NCBI GenBank assembly: GCA_033239525.1
Contig: BSYO01000009.1
Span: 12,049,299 to 12,113,298, forward strand
DNA: 64,000 nt
Reading direction: 5' to 3'
DNA from: Nepenthes gracilis
Taxonomy: Eukaryota > Streptophyta > Magnoliopsida > Caryophyllales > Nepenthaceae
Position 1 is the first letter of the stretch. Each line of letters opens with the position of its first letter. Positions 22,238 through 33,947 of the stretch are shown here, one piece after another. The notes beneath the pieces are model-generated. The model was given only the letters and a program-made list of their open reading frames with translations. It did no database searches and was not told the DNA's origin. Made by a program: the position numbers and the translations under genes.

Positions 22238-24097
22238 TGTCCTCACATGATCCATATCTTCCTTACTAAAACTAATTACATCATCACTTTCAAACTTCCG
22301 CTTTCTATCACTTCGGATGACATCCATTTGACCGGACTGAGCTTTGGCCGGTCTGGTGGTTATCATGTTTACCACTCCGGCCACCACACGGCTTTTCAGT
22401 TGTGGCTGCTCCGTCTCTTCTTCTTCCAGTCTTTCACCAGGGTTATCCTCTGATTTTTTCAAGAATTTCTTGAGATGTCCTTTCCTGATCAGATTTTCAA
22501 TTTCCTTTCGCAGTGTCCAGCATTCTTCAGTTCCATGCCCAGGCGAGCGATGGTAGTGGCAAAACTTGCTTTGATCTCCAGCTTCAGGGTTCTTTAGGGC
22601 TCTTGGCCACTTGAATAATTTTTCCTCTCGTATTTGCATCAGGATATTTGTTCTCGAATCATTTAAAGGGGTTGGATCAAAGGGTCTGAATCCTCTTCGT
22701 GTCTCATTCTTGAACTTCCTTCTGGGCTCCTTTGGATGGGATCTTTCATCTTCGTTCCTCCTTCCCTTCGGTGATCTTTGATAAGTAGGATTCACCCTGG
22801 CAGGCTTTTTAGCCTCATTGGCTTCCTCTGCTGCCACGTACGCTCGTGCAGTAACTTTCACCTCTCTGAAAGTTTGTGGATTTGTATGGGCCAAATGTTT
22901 AAAGAATTCTCCTGGCTCCAGATTTGCAATAAAAGTATTTAACTTTACTTCATCAGTGAGGCATAGAATTCGACGAGCTTCGGAAGTGAATCTTGACAGA
23001 AAGCTCTTTAGGTTTTCATTTGGACCCTGTTTGATACGGGCCAAGTGCTAGGATTGTTTTTCTATTCTTTGGCTTGAAGTAAATTGAGAGAGAAAATTTT
23101 CTGCTAACTCTTGGAAGGATCGAATTGAGTTAGATGGCATCCGGTAAAACCCGATTCTTGCGTCCCCTTTCAAAGTTAATGGGAAGCATTGACACATCAT
23201 CATTTCATCTAATCCTTGAAAACTCAGTAACGTCCGGAAGTGATCCAAATGGTCTATTGGGTCAGTACTTCCGTCATATGTGTCAATGACTGGCATTTTG
23301 AATTTTGGGGGTAACGGACAGGTCCGAATTTCTGTTGTGAATGGGGACCTCCTTAGATCGCTGGTTCGTCCTTCAGATTTTTCTCCGAAAAGATAATCCC
23401 ACATCTTTTCTAATTTTTCTTCTCTCTGAGGTACAACAGCGGATTTCTTGGTATTGAGATAAGTTCTCAATTCCTCAGGACCTTCGGATCGGAGATGCTT
23501 GACTTTCTTGGCATTGAGATAAGTTCTCAATTCCTCTGGAGCTTCAGATTGATGATGTTGGGCATTTTTGGCATTGAGATAAACTCTCAATTCCTTAAGA
23601 GCTTCAGACCGGTGTGGTCGCTTATTTTTTCCATCCGGAGGCAAATTGGAGGAAGCTTCCTCCTGGTCAAGAGGTCTTCTTTCACTCCGGGGATTTCGTC
23701 TTTCTGGGCTGTCTTCAACGCATCTTGGGCCCAACCGGCCCTCTAAACGAGATCGGCCTTCGCCCCTTTCTCTTGAAAATACTCTTTCTTGGATGTGTAC
23801 AGTTGATTTTTTCTTCCGCCTATGTTCCATTGAAGCAGGAACATGTGTTGCTGAAGAATGGGCGTCCGGCTTTTGACGTCCCACTTCTTTTCGTAAAGAT
23901 TGAATCTCTTGAGTCATTTGTTCCATACGGGCGTTCATTGCCAGTATGAGTTGATCCTGTGGATTTCTTTCCTGCTCCGGTAAAGGAATGTTATTTTCAG
24001 GAACGACATCTTCTAATGCCGGAACACTTAAGGCCGGAGCATTTATCTCCGGAGCACTTATTGCCGGAGCACTTTGACGCGTTCGAGTGTTAACCAT
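22237..24097 (-). pseudogene. Tat-1 gag, fused in frame to RNase H by deletion
   Basis: It starts MVNTRTRQSAPAISAPEI and carries three near-copies of the LRTYLN(T/A)K segment at about 23400-23610. The gag core follows (KFKMPVIDTYDGSTDPIDHL, CFPLTLKGDARI). One in-frame TAG at 23050-23048 interrupts it (RIEKQS stop HLARIKQG). Downstream, SFLSRFTSEARRI, FFKHLAHTNPQTFRE and a knuckle CHYHRSPGHGTEEC follow, then RVVAGVVNMITTRPAK and DDVISFSKEDMDHV. At that point the frame passes directly into RNase H; protease and reverse transcriptase are missing. Compared with Tat-2, about 2.2 kb is absent. Gag forms virus-like particles in related elements. Confidence 0.88.
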
Positions 24098-24142
24098 TTT
24101 ATTTATATTTATATTTTTAGTGATGAATCAAGCTTTTGTCTG

Positions 24143-24162
24143 ATTCCCACAGACGGCGCCAA
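24143..24162 (-). promoter_or_regulatory. Primer-binding site of Tat-1
   Basis: Directly inside the 5' LTR the minus strand reads TTGGCGCCGTCTGTGGGAAT. TGGCGCC right after the LTR is the usual plant Gypsy (Tat/Athila group) tRNA primer site. Tat-2 has TTGGCACCGTCTGTGGGAAG at the same place, and Tat-3 a decayed copy. Confidence 0.8.
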
Positions 24163-24735
24163 TGTTGCGGATCTGGACTTAAGTTTAGACGGGTTTGGTA
24201 ATGCGGATCCGGTCCAGTAGAGGAATTAGGTAATTCTTGTAACTCCGTCTTCTTGAACTCACGTCCTGTACAACACAACAGCAGACAAGATAGTCAGCAG
24301 GCCAATGGGGCTAAATCCCCCGAGCACTTCACGCTTTCAAGTCGAGTCATTTGCCTTTTTTGAGAGTAAAAAGGGAAAGATGTAATTTTGTTCTTATTTT
24401 GGATAATTAGAGAGAGAGTTTTTTCTGGACCGAAAAGAAGTCCCTTTTCTCTGAGGATTACCTTTCCTTTTATAGGGCTTACTTTTCAGTTTTATAACTT
24501 ATCCGGAGAAGTTATACTTTTTCGGATAAGTACATTTGATTTTTTCCCAACTCCCGTTGGTTTTTTAACTTCCCACTCCGAGTGGTTTCTTAACTTCCCA
24601 CTCCGGGTGGTTTCTTAACTACTCCGGTTGGTTATGGCGGTTCTCTCACAAAACTGAACCGTAGAAATTATTAGGAGTTTCCACATTTTCATCCCACGGG
24701 TGGCTTATCAGTTATTCGGGTAATAATACCCATCA
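24163..24735 (-). repeat. 5' LTR of Tat-1
   Basis: TGTTGCGGATC to ATACCCATCA, followed by the TSD AACTT at 24736-24740. The minus-strand TATA box TATAAAA lies at 24474-24468 and would drive gag-pol. It differs from the 3' LTR by scattered substitutions and a replaced stretch near 24320-24345 (CCCGAGCACTTCACGC against CCAAAGGCACTCCGACGC). Confidence 0.92.
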
Positions 24736-24740
24736 AACTT

Positions 24741-25811
24741 AAAACTTGATGGGTTCTGATAAAATTTGAGCTGACCCAAATTCACTAGCCATAAGTTGAG
24801 ATCAAAATAACATGTCCAAGTTATCAGATTGAGTTATCTGCCGCTTGGTTTAATAGCCAAGTTGTCATCAATTGGCTCAAATTCAAAGGCATTAGTGACA
24901 AGCCGGTGACCACATGCTACGTGATTGAGCTGCTAAAGAATTGAAAAGATAAGAGTTTGACTGCGCTAAAAGCCAGCTAGTAAAGATAGATCAAAAGGGG
25001 AGAGTCAAAGAGGATGGATTGTCAAACTCGATAACTGACCCTTTATATTGAATCATTTTATTAATCCCTTAACATTGTTGACTAATCAATCAAGCTGGTT
25101 AGCCAATCTATTAGAATGACCATAACTGTTAACAAGAGTTAGAGAGACTGACACTAAAAGAGGCATCATGTCATCCATAATCTCTTAATAAATTGTTTGG
25201 AACGATTCAATAAACTTACATATATGAACGTGATAATTGGAGCATGAAAATAAGAAAATATAACCCAAATTAGGACTTAAAACCATTTAGAACTATCAAC
25301 TAAGCCCATGCCAATGAACATGATAGTTGGAAATTAAAATACAGGAGGCATGACCTAGTATAAGGATTCTACTCAGCAAAGTTGTCTAGAATTGTCCACT
25401 GAGTCATATTTATGACGTGGTTGTTAATCCTCAAGTATTAACTTCTCGGACAAAAAACAGTCAATTATAGAAGGCTACTTAACCAACCCCAAAACGAGCC
25501 CTGTGCTTGACAAACAAAAATCCTTCTAACATAGGAGGGCATCTCCTAGCAAAGGATATTTGAGGATTTTATAATTAAGGATCTTATAATTGATTGATCA
25601 AAGAATCTTTCGATAAATTTAAATATTAAAACATTTGATTATTTACTGATATCTATGATCTCCAAGACTTGACATAAGGTCCACAACATTTAGGCTACAC
25701 AACTATGTAAAGAGGTAGCCCTCTTAAACACCTCCTTCCCACAAACATTCTCTTAGAACCTAATTATCTATTTCTCTTGTCAGTTTAAATATTCAATTAT
25801 AATTTCTAAAA
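24741..25811 (+). repeat. 5' LTR copy of Gypsy-0
   Basis: It aligns by eye, with many differences, to 34485-38790 after removal of LINE-A. It starts at the Tat-1 insertion site and stops where Tekay LTR sequence begins at 25812. The true LTR start was probably displaced or lost beside Tat-1. Confidence 0.55.
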
Positions 25812-26640
25812 TGTGAAATCCCAAATAATTCTAAATAAATAATACTAAATACCAAAATTCGGGTGTGACAAATTAATAAACAGGACCCGACACAAATTAA
25901 AATCTACAGAGAACCTCATCAGACAACGTTCAGACAAAATAAATACAACATGTTCTACAATCATCGTAAGGAAGGTAATAATCCGACCAAAAAATCATAA
26001 TTAAACATAACATAATATTCAAATTATTCCCGAAATATAACAATAAGCCTATATCTGGCCAATTCTATAATCTAGATATATCAAATATCAATTTAAACCA
26101 TAATAGAATAAAAACTCACCAAATCGGATGAATGACTGACAGATCACGACCATACTCCTACAATGTATCCGAATCTTCTACTCTGAAGGGATAAAATAGG
26201 AAAAATGAGTTTAATACTCAACAAGTATCATATTTAAATAAAAGGAGTCCAACAAATCAGATAGAAGATTAAATAGGTAAAATTTCATTCAATTGATAGA
26301 ATAAATTCAAATTGCCAATCAAATGAATCCAATAGAAATCCAAGATCCAAAATTTAATAATAGTTTCGTACTCAAATTAAATATCCAAATCCAAAACAAA
26401 TATCCAAATCAGATTAAAGTCATCATCGGGACATATATATATAAAACAGAAGTGATTCGGACCGATTCTAAAAGGCAAATAACCGATTTCAAGTCCAATC
26501 CAAGTCCGAGTCCGAATCCAAGGCCTGATCACCTTGTGATTTGGGGCAAAATTTGATAGTCGGATGATCCAATAGCATGCGTAGAAGCCGAAATAGTAGC
26601 GCGACAGATATTCCAAGGGTCCGGATCAAAACATATAATT
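25812..26640 (-). mobile_element. Tekay-type LTR fragment
   Basis: TGTGAAATCCC, then TTCGGGTGTGACAAATTAAT, CAACATGTTCTACAATCATC, ACTCTGAAGGGATAAAATAG, ACTCAACAAGTATCAT and AGAAGCCGAA. The same blocks appear in the same order in the minus-oriented LTR at 60060-61010: CTGGGTGTGACCACAA, GTTCTACAAAGTAGTC, ACTCTGAATGGATAAAATAG, CCAACAAGTATCAT and AGAAGCCGAA. Similarity ends near 26640, so it is the terminal third of an LTR, truncated. Confidence 0.7.
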
Positions 26641-26739
26641 AAAATTGTTTATAGTTCTTGTCTTCAAAATTTAAGGGATGCAACACTTTGTCGGTGTTTT
26701 CTTACAACATTAAAAAGAGACACTTAAGCTTGATTTTGT

Positions 26740-27200
26740 CCACTAAAGCTGAATTCAATCAGATCTTCCATGACCTCCTCTCAAACTTCATAGCACAATT
26801 TACTTTTAGCGAGAGGATGGAAAAATATCCTTAGCGTCTCTCTAGCGTTAGCCAGGCTATAGGAGAGAATCTGAAGCAGTTTCTATCACACTTTAATGCT
26901 AAGCCGAAGAGGATCTCTGACCTCAATGATAAAACTAAACTCAATGTCTTCATAGCATCTACTCAGCCTGAGTGCTTCTTTGTCAAGCTCATTCAATAAT
27001 CCCTTGAACATCCGCAGACTGGGAGGCAACAATGACTTACATAATTGCTCAGGAAGCAAACAAGATACAAGAACTCTAAATGATCAAGCTTGGACCGTTG
27101 CTTCACAGGTCTGATGAAGGAGATAATGGAGAAATATTGTAGTGGTAATGTTAAAGCTATGGTCGGAAGTAACACAACAGTCAATTAAACCTACTACGTT
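26740..27200 (+). pseudogene. Gag relic of Gypsy-0
   Basis: Plus-strand pieces read FHDLLSNFIAQFTFSERMEK, ENLKQFLSHFNAKPKRISDL, KLNVFIASTQPECFFVKL, and a decayed PQT...AQEANK. They match Tat-1 gag (ELAENFLSQFTSSQRIEK, ENLKSFLSRFTSEARRI, KLNTFIANLEPGEFFKHL, NPQTFRE) in order, with stops and a frameshift. This gives Gypsy-0 its plus orientation and Tat-like affiliation. Confidence 0.75.
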
Positions 27201-28597
27201 CAGTTCAGCCAGAAACTTCACTTTCTACATTGAGTTTAGATCCACTATTCTAATAAAAATCAAATGGCAAAATCTACTGACTAATGTCCAATAGCTTACA
27301 CTAGCTAGTTTACTCGATTGGAGGGGTACTAGAGCAACCCGGCCATAGGTGGTCCTCAAACATGCAAGTACACACCAAAGCTGTCTGTGTCAGAATTATT
27401 TCAGATAGCCCATAGATACAATTTGAATAGACCAAAAAGCTTGCACTGATAAAAGCACGCCACCTGTTGCTAGCCATTCCTCCAAGCTTCCAAGATGGCA
27501 CCCCCTATGAGCAGACCTCTAAAAAGGGACCCCGCTAATGCCTAGAATTTTTGACTGACCAATAAAATAATCCACTTAGCATTGTGTAGTTCCACATTAG
27601 CATCCACCAGAGATTATCCCTATTCTGCAGGTTGAGCTTGGCTGTAGATGCTGGATAAACAAACTCAAACATCGCCTGGAGGCACAAAGTGCCAGCACTG
27701 AAATCAATTGTGTTGAATTTTGCTAGATCCTTCTCACAGCACTCATCCAAGTGGCAACATATTGGCAAAAATAGAACACAATTGAAAGCTAATGGCAAGA
27801 GTGATTGGGGTGGAAATCTTATCCCTAAAACATAGAGGCCATGGAAAGAGAGCGATAGGAATAAGTCAAATCCAACATGAAATTGACTAGATCTAGCAGT
27901 CATCGTATTTAGGAAGGCATCGTATATTCTACGTTTCTAGGCCAGTAAGCTGGTTCATATAGACTCAATGCCATTCACCTCAAGAGGTGCCTGAAATAGC
28001 ATCACTAGCTCATAAGGGAAAGGTATATGTCTCAACTTTTTTATTTTATTTTTACATATTTTAGTTGAAAATTGGAAGCAAGCCTACAAAAAAGCAGCTG
28101 AGGTTGATCCTAAGCTCGAACAATTGACTTTCACTAATTGTTTGTTAAAAGCATTGACTTTTGAAAATGATCATCCTAGGTGTTGGTCTTAAGACCATAT
28201 GGCTATCAAGATGGTCACACACTAAAATATTACAAGGCTCAGAGGTTGAGACTTAAGAGTCCAATGCCCCCAAAAAAAACAATCTACAATGGGTTAAAAT
28301 TCATTAAGTCATGAGTATAAGGATAGTCATCCGACTATTAAACACTAAGGACTCTTAATGTGCATAAGCAGCAACATCGCCCCATTGTTGGGTATGCTCA
28401 TTTAACCACACATCCGGTCAACCCAATGACAATAGCCTAATGAATTAGTTGGAAGGTCTATGCAGCAAATCAGTGCTAGCAATGGTTGCACTCCAAAGAA
28501 TGCTCAACACTTGGGGCTCGAGACTCAAATCGATCTGATACCTGCAAAAAAGTGAAATACGTAATGGGGACACTACAATTGCCCAACTAAAAGAATA
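27201..28597. other. Interior of Gypsy-0, no recognisable gene
   Basis: About 1.4 kb downstream of the gag relic. Short open stretches exist, such as a 122-codon minus frame at 27535-27903 and a plus stretch near 28080 reading KQAYKKAAEVDPKLEQL, but I recognise no domain. It is presumably decayed internal sequence of Gypsy-0. Confidence 0.4.
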
Positions 28598-28779
28598 GTT
28601 GCTGCAATGCCAGGAAATATTTTATAGAATTAATTCCGATAATTATTAACCTTGGACCTAAAATTTGGATAGTTGGATTGTTACGTGGGCCCAATAAATC
28701 AGAGTATTTGGATTAAGGGGTTTAAGAATAATCGTGGGCCATTTAATTAAATTTAGAGTAATTTAGGGAGTTAACTTAT

Positions 28780-28780
<1 letters not shown>

Positions 28781-28848
<68 letters not shown>
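28781..28848. repeat. (TAA)n microsatellite
   Basis: About 22 uninterrupted TAA units inside the solo LTR. They create a meaningless poly-leucine frame on the minus strand. A (TA)n run follows at about 29978-30003. Confidence 0.95.
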
Positions 28849-29973
28849 GAAGTGGATCAGCCGAAGAAGGAAGGGAGAGAAAAGAAAAAGGAAAAAAAAA
28901 GAAAGAAAGAAAAAGGAAGGAAAAAAAAAAGAGGAAAAGAAAGAAAATGAAGGGAGGAAAGAAGAGAAAGGAGGGAAGCAAGAAAGGGGAACGGCGGCGC
29001 GATCGGTGATGAGGGAAAGGATCGATTTTCAAATGAAAATATTGGACAAACTCTAATTGGCCCTCTCTTTATTTAAGAAGGCCGTAGGGTTAGGGAACAG
29101 GGGAGGAGAGAGGACGAATGGAGGAGGAGAGCCGCGTATGAATCGAAGCCGTCGTCGATCACAAATCAAGGCAAGTAAAGTTCTCCATCGCAAGACTTGT
29201 TCTCCATTCATTTTATTGATGTTGAACCTTCCATTTTATGCTTGAATTACTGGGAATAATGGGTGAAACCGAGGGTTCTAAATCTAGAGAACCCATACGC
29301 AGGGCCACGGCTCTGTGAGCAATCGGCCGACCTCTTAGGCTCGATAATGAATGGGGATTTGGCGAATTGCCTAATGAGGTTGTCAAGAATAAAATTTACT
29401 TGTTATATTCTCTGATTTTCGGGATTGAACTCAGACGCGGAAACAGAGCACCGTGCTCTGTTTCCGGATTCCATTCGGGTCCAATAACCCGACGGTGATA
29501 GGAAGGGTGAAACCTGATATTTTTGGCAAGCAAACCTTCCTATTGTTGTAAAAAAACCGTTAAATGTCTTAAATTGGTGAATCGGTGGCTTGCTTCAGTA
29601 GATTGAAACTTTGGGGGAAAACAGAGCAACAACTCTGGACGATGGAGGTATAGTTGCTGTAGAGGCTTAGGCTGAATAGGAAATCAAAAGTTGACGATTT
29701 GATGCTATACAATCTATTGATTTTATATGTGAATGATAAAACTCGGAGATTTCTCATCGTTGGTGATAATCGGCATTTAGCCGAAGGAGCAGGCCGTTCC
29801 TTTTTGTGCCACCGTGAGGGTTCGGTGAGGAAGGTGGTGCGAATGCCATCGTCGTGTGACGGGTTGAAGGTAGCGTTACTGCCGTCGCCGTGTGACGGGT
29901 TGAAGGTAGCGCTACTGCCGTCGCCGATCTGGTGGCCGGCAGGGAAGAGGGAGGCTGTCGTGTGAAGCGTGTG

Positions 29974-30014
<41 letters not shown>

Positions 30015-30523
30015 TTATTTATTTAATTATTCTTTAGTTATATTGTATTGATGTAATTAGAAAGACGTGGGAGTATTATTTATGTAATTATTATTTATTT
30101 ATATTGTGTTGATATGTTTATAATGATGTGGGGGTATGTGAATATATATATATATATTTATTTATTTGTAATAATGAAATATATATATATATAATTATAT
30201 TGATATACATGAATGGTAGGAAATGTTTACGTGAAATTATACATATGTGGGTTGGTATATTTATAAGTGTCTGCTGAGTCTAGACTAATGTTAGTCTGTT
30301 AGCTGATTATTCCTATATCGTATCGATGAATTTCAATAAATTGTTCTCCGCGTAAATTTCGTTGGCGTTTGTACATTTCATTGGCACTCTATGAATAAGT
30401 AAAGGAGAGTGTATGAAAACTCTACGGTAACTGGGCGTATGGGAGTCCGTGGGACCGTAGAATAGTCTATATTTTTTCAATACTGATTTTATTTCGGAGG
30501 ATTGAGGTCGTTGATATTGAAAA

Positions 30524-31289
30524 GGGATGCTTATAACCTAATAACCATCGTAGAGAATGATATCTAAGATATCATTGGCGAGGGGTATCGGAGATAGTAT
30601 GAGCATGTTACGGGTACAGCCTCTGAGAGGACTGTAGGGGTAGTGGGGATACCATGAATGACCTCGTTGTATTACCCAGCCATTTGGGGCGTAAATACAC
30701 GGCCTTTGGTTCACTATGGTAGAATAAGGTCTAAGGAAATTCTTACTATCTCGTACAGTGGTAACCTCAAATTGAGCTGATAATTAGATTCTTGTTATCT
30801 CGTACAGTTAGTCGAGAGGGATGCTTATAACCTAGTGACCATCGTAGAGAATGATATCTGGGATATCATTGGCGATGGGGTATCAGAGATGGTATAAACA
30901 TGCTACAGGTATAGCCTCTGGGAGGACTGTAGGGGTAGTGGGGATACCATGGATATCAGGTAACATCGTGGTACTCACCTAGCCGTCAGGGATTTAAATA
31001 CGCGGTCTTTGGTTCACTATGGTAGAATAAGATCCGTAGAGACTGCTGTCATTCATACAGTTGTGACTTCGTATTGAACTGATGATCAGAGATGGTATAA
31101 ACATGCTACAGGTATAGCCTCTGGGAGGACTGTAGGGGTAGTGTGGATACCATGGATACCAGGTAACCTCGTGGTACTCACCCAGCCGTCAGGGACTTAA
31201 ATACGCGGTCTTTGGTTCACTATGGTAGAATAAGATCCGCAGAGACTGCTGTCATTCATACAGTTGTGACTTCGTATTGAACTGATGAT
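30524..31289. repeat. Tandem repeats inside the solo LTR (294 bp and 203 bp periods)
   Basis: GGGATGCTTATAACCTA starts at 30524 and again at 30818. The portion from CAGAGATGGTATAAACATGC recurs at 30884 and 31087, making a 203-bp duplication whose copies (30884-31086, 31087-31289) are almost identical. Landmarks are GGAGGACTGTAGGGGTAGTG, TTTGGTTCACTATGGTAGAA and GACTTCGTATTGAACTGATG. The first copy is more diverged, so amplification happened at least twice. Confidence 0.9.
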
Positions 31290-32436
31290 CGGATTCGACG
31301 GAATCCATGTTACATCATTGATACTTAGCCGTTCGCGTGGCCTTTGGGTCGTGGACATGACATGTTATTGAGTCTTGAACAGGTGTTGGATATATTACTG
31401 CTATGATTAATTTTATTCATTGTTTTATCGTGCAATATGTGTTTTATTGTACTCCTCTATTATTGTTCATTTTTACATGCTGGGCATTCGGCTCACCTTT
31501 GTGATTTATTGGCTCAAGATTAGACAGGTTGACATCAGGATCAAGGAGATCACGTGACTTTTGGATAGCTACCAGATAGAGGTGATATCAGAGTTCGAGG
31601 CTCTCCGGATGGGGGTTTAAGATTTTTAATTTAGTTATTATTCGACTTGTGCTAGATTTTCTTTATAAGAATTGATATTTTGGGACATCGATATCATTTA
31701 TGGAAGTTATTATTATTGCTAATATGGATATTTAATTTATGATGTATTTATGAGGATCATTGATAATATTTTGATGATATTGAGTTAATTAATGAAGTGT
31801 AATTTTTAAAATTGGAGATGATTCGAGACTTTCACTGTGATAGTCCGGGTCAGGTTCGAAGATCCGAACCCGGGTCATTACAGTTGCACATTGAACTATT
31901 GAATCACAAGACAGAATTGCATCAATCCTGACTAACTTAGCCACACGTTTCACACACAAAGGTTTAGAGAATCCCGACAACAATAGTCTAATAGCTTAGT
32001 TCGAGGGTCCAAATGATTACCCAAAGAATGAAATGCAAAATGCTATGGAAGGAGATGGATCAATAAACTCCTCAGAGCATAGGAGTCAATTCTCAATGGA
32101 AATTCTCTCAACCCTGCTTCTCACAAGTAGGAGAGAAATACGAGAACTTCCCCAAAGCCTCAGCCTCTTGCAGCAAAAGCCCTCTTCTCATCAATGAGAA
32201 CTCTCGCTTGAAGAAGTCCCTATGGGACACATCATCCACTTGCAAACTACTATGAAGTGAATGATCTTTTCACTAGTGAGCACCAATGACCTTGGACTAA
32301 ATTATAAGGTTGATCTGTATCGATGCCCCAAGCTTGTGAAAACTTAGCTCAATGTACATAGTCTAAATAGGTAGCATGCCAAGTTAAAACAAAAATTACT
32401 AGACAAAATGAGCTAGCAAAATAAGGACAAAAACAA

Positions 32437-33947
32437 CACTCCCAAAAAAAAAGAAGACAAATGACCAAAATGGAAGAGTGTCCTGCAGCAGCTCACACTA
32501 ACAAAGTGCATGCCTACGAATTTGCATCTAGAAGAGATGAAATCAAGCTTCTGATAGTCCGCTCCATATCTATGGCAGCGATATCGGTGATAAGTGGCTG
32601 TTCCCATTATAAAAACCACAAGACAAAAAGAGTTAGAGAAACAATGACAAGACAAAACTCCCCCAAAAAAAGAAGACTTGAATGACCAAAATGGAAGAGT
32701 CCCTCGCAGCAGCTCACACTAGCAAAGTGCAAGCCTATGAACTTTAAGTGTAAGGTGCAAAATGAAGGTCTTATTATTGGGTCTGATCACTCCCTTGTGA
32801 ATAACCCAACAAACTGATTTGTCATCGGATGATTTGTGGAAAACAAATTCGGAGAACTGTTTCATTAACCGGTAGAAAACAGTAGACGGTCAATGGAGAT
32901 TGGCCAAGCGGATGGCTGGTGAATCGGTCGGGGGAGATTGACCGTCGAGGGTTGCGGGAGCTCTGCTTTGGATGGCGAGACAGACAGCGATAGGCGGTCA
33001 GCGGGGAGGTTGATCGATGGCGATAGAAAGGCGGTCAGCGGGAATGTTGGCCGGATGGATCTTGAAAGCGATCAACGAGAAGTTGACCGTCTCGAGCAAG
33101 CTGGCCTTGAGGCTGTGGAAAGTGGCGGTGGCGGTGGGCGATGATGTTTTTTCGGGATTGGTCGACAGGGTTGCGGGTTAAATATTTCTGAGCACACGTC
33201 TGCATAGTGCGAGCATGTCTTGTCTGCGGGGCATAAACTGCAGGGAAGCTCGAGAAGCTGGTGAAGACGTGACACCTATTATCTGCAAGATGACCAGTTG
33301 GGCAGATGGGATTAGGTGGAGCCACGACATCTATATATGAGCACCAGGTGCTTCCGGAGGAGATGGTCTAGAGTAGGCTCAGAGTGGTGACTAGGCTGGT
33401 GTAGGAGACAACACCAGGGGCACTGTGCGCCAGTCGCCGGTCGCTGTGTGCAGGGGTGAAACAGCGGGTTATCGTTTCACCAACACTTGTAAAATGAGAG
33501 AGCAGAGAGCACCACAGTGAGGAGAGAAAGAGTGGAAGAATAGAGAGCAGTGAGTGAAACACAAAGGGTGAGGCTTTGTATTCTCGTGCTCTGTTTTTCG
33601 TTTTCGCCTCTAGGGCTTGTGTAGTCAAGGTGGTTGCTGTATTCTATCTTTGGGTTTGTGTAATCATTTTATATAGTGGATCTATTGGTGGACGACTATG
33701 TGTCCCGTGGTTTTTCCTCTTCGGTTGGGAAGGGATTTTCACGTAAAAAATGTTGTGCATCTCTCGTTCCTTGTTCCTACTAAATGGTGGTTGTCGATGA
33801 CGGAGGGTACGGGTTTTTTGCTGCTGCCGGATCGGGTGGATCAGGGTCTTCCGACCCCAACACTTATGAATCTAGAAGAGATGATAGGAAGCTTCCCGTA
33901 GTCTGCTCCATATCTATCGCAGTGACAGCACAAGCTGGCAGCTATCC
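32437..33947. repeat. Segmental duplication split by an LTR insertion
   Basis: CTCCCAAAAAAAAAGAAGAC and AATGACCAAAATGGAAGAGT start near 32437 and again near 32655. Copy 1 continues through GCATCTAGAAGAGATG to about 32610. Copy 2 breaks at about 32745 and resumes at 33863 with ATGAATCTAGAAGAGATG and GTCTGCTCCATATCTAT. The 1.1-kb block between is the inserted LTR. Confidence 0.75.
32749..33862 (-). mobile_element. Probable Copia-type solo LTR
   Basis: On the minus strand it runs from TGTTGGGGTCGGAAGACC to TGCACCTTACA (plus strand TGTAAGGTGC to CCCCAACA). It interrupts a duplicated segment cleanly. The start TGTTGGGGTC and the nearby TTTACGTGAAAATCCCTTCC followed by CAACCGAAGAGG are typical of plant Copia LTRs. 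No exact target duplication is visible (TTAAG left, CTTAT right), so the precise ends are uncertain. GC-rich reading frames within it are not genes. Confidence 0.5.

Larger units (their letters stand above)
17297..24735 (-). mobile_element. Tat-lineage Ty3/Gypsy retrotransposon with antisense gene (Tat-1)
   Basis: The two LTRs (17297-17867 and 24163-24735) look about 95% alike by eye and the element is flanked by the perfect duplication AACTT (17292-17296 and 24736-24740). Transcription of gag-pol is minus: PBS at 24143-24162, gag from 24097, RNase H and integrase down to 20763. An antisense gene runs on the plus strand (18808-20595), followed on its upstream side by a tandem array, the polypurine tract and the 3' LTR. 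An extra antisense gene and a 3' tandem array are known traits of Tat elements (Retand/Grande-like). Protease and RT are deleted, so it is not autonomous. At 7.4 kb it is shorter than Tat-2. Confidence 0.9.
28603..31882 (+). mobile_element. Solo LTR, 3.28 kb, TSD gttgc
   Basis: It begins TGCAATGCCAGGAAATAT and ends GAACCCGGGTCATTACA, so the ends form a short imperfect inverted repeat TG(C/T)AATG. The perfect duplication GTTGC flanks it at 28598-28602 and 31883-31887. No gag-pol lies inside. Its start resembles the beginning of the Tekay LTR read on the minus strand from 62592 (TGTAATATTCCG, GGAAATATTTTA), so a chromovirus origin is likely. A purine-rich stretch at 28850-28985 and GC-rich 29040-29960 match the pyrimidine tract and gene-like section of that LTR. 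Confidence 0.88.

Noticed and set aside
28763..29032. Poly-leucine frame on the minus strand
   Set aside because: Created by the (TAA)n microsatellite and the adjacent purine-rich tract within the solo LTR.
32938..33628. GC-rich frames that might be a small gene
   Set aside because: They fall inside the probable Copia LTR, lack a conserved domain and are open in several frames on both strands.
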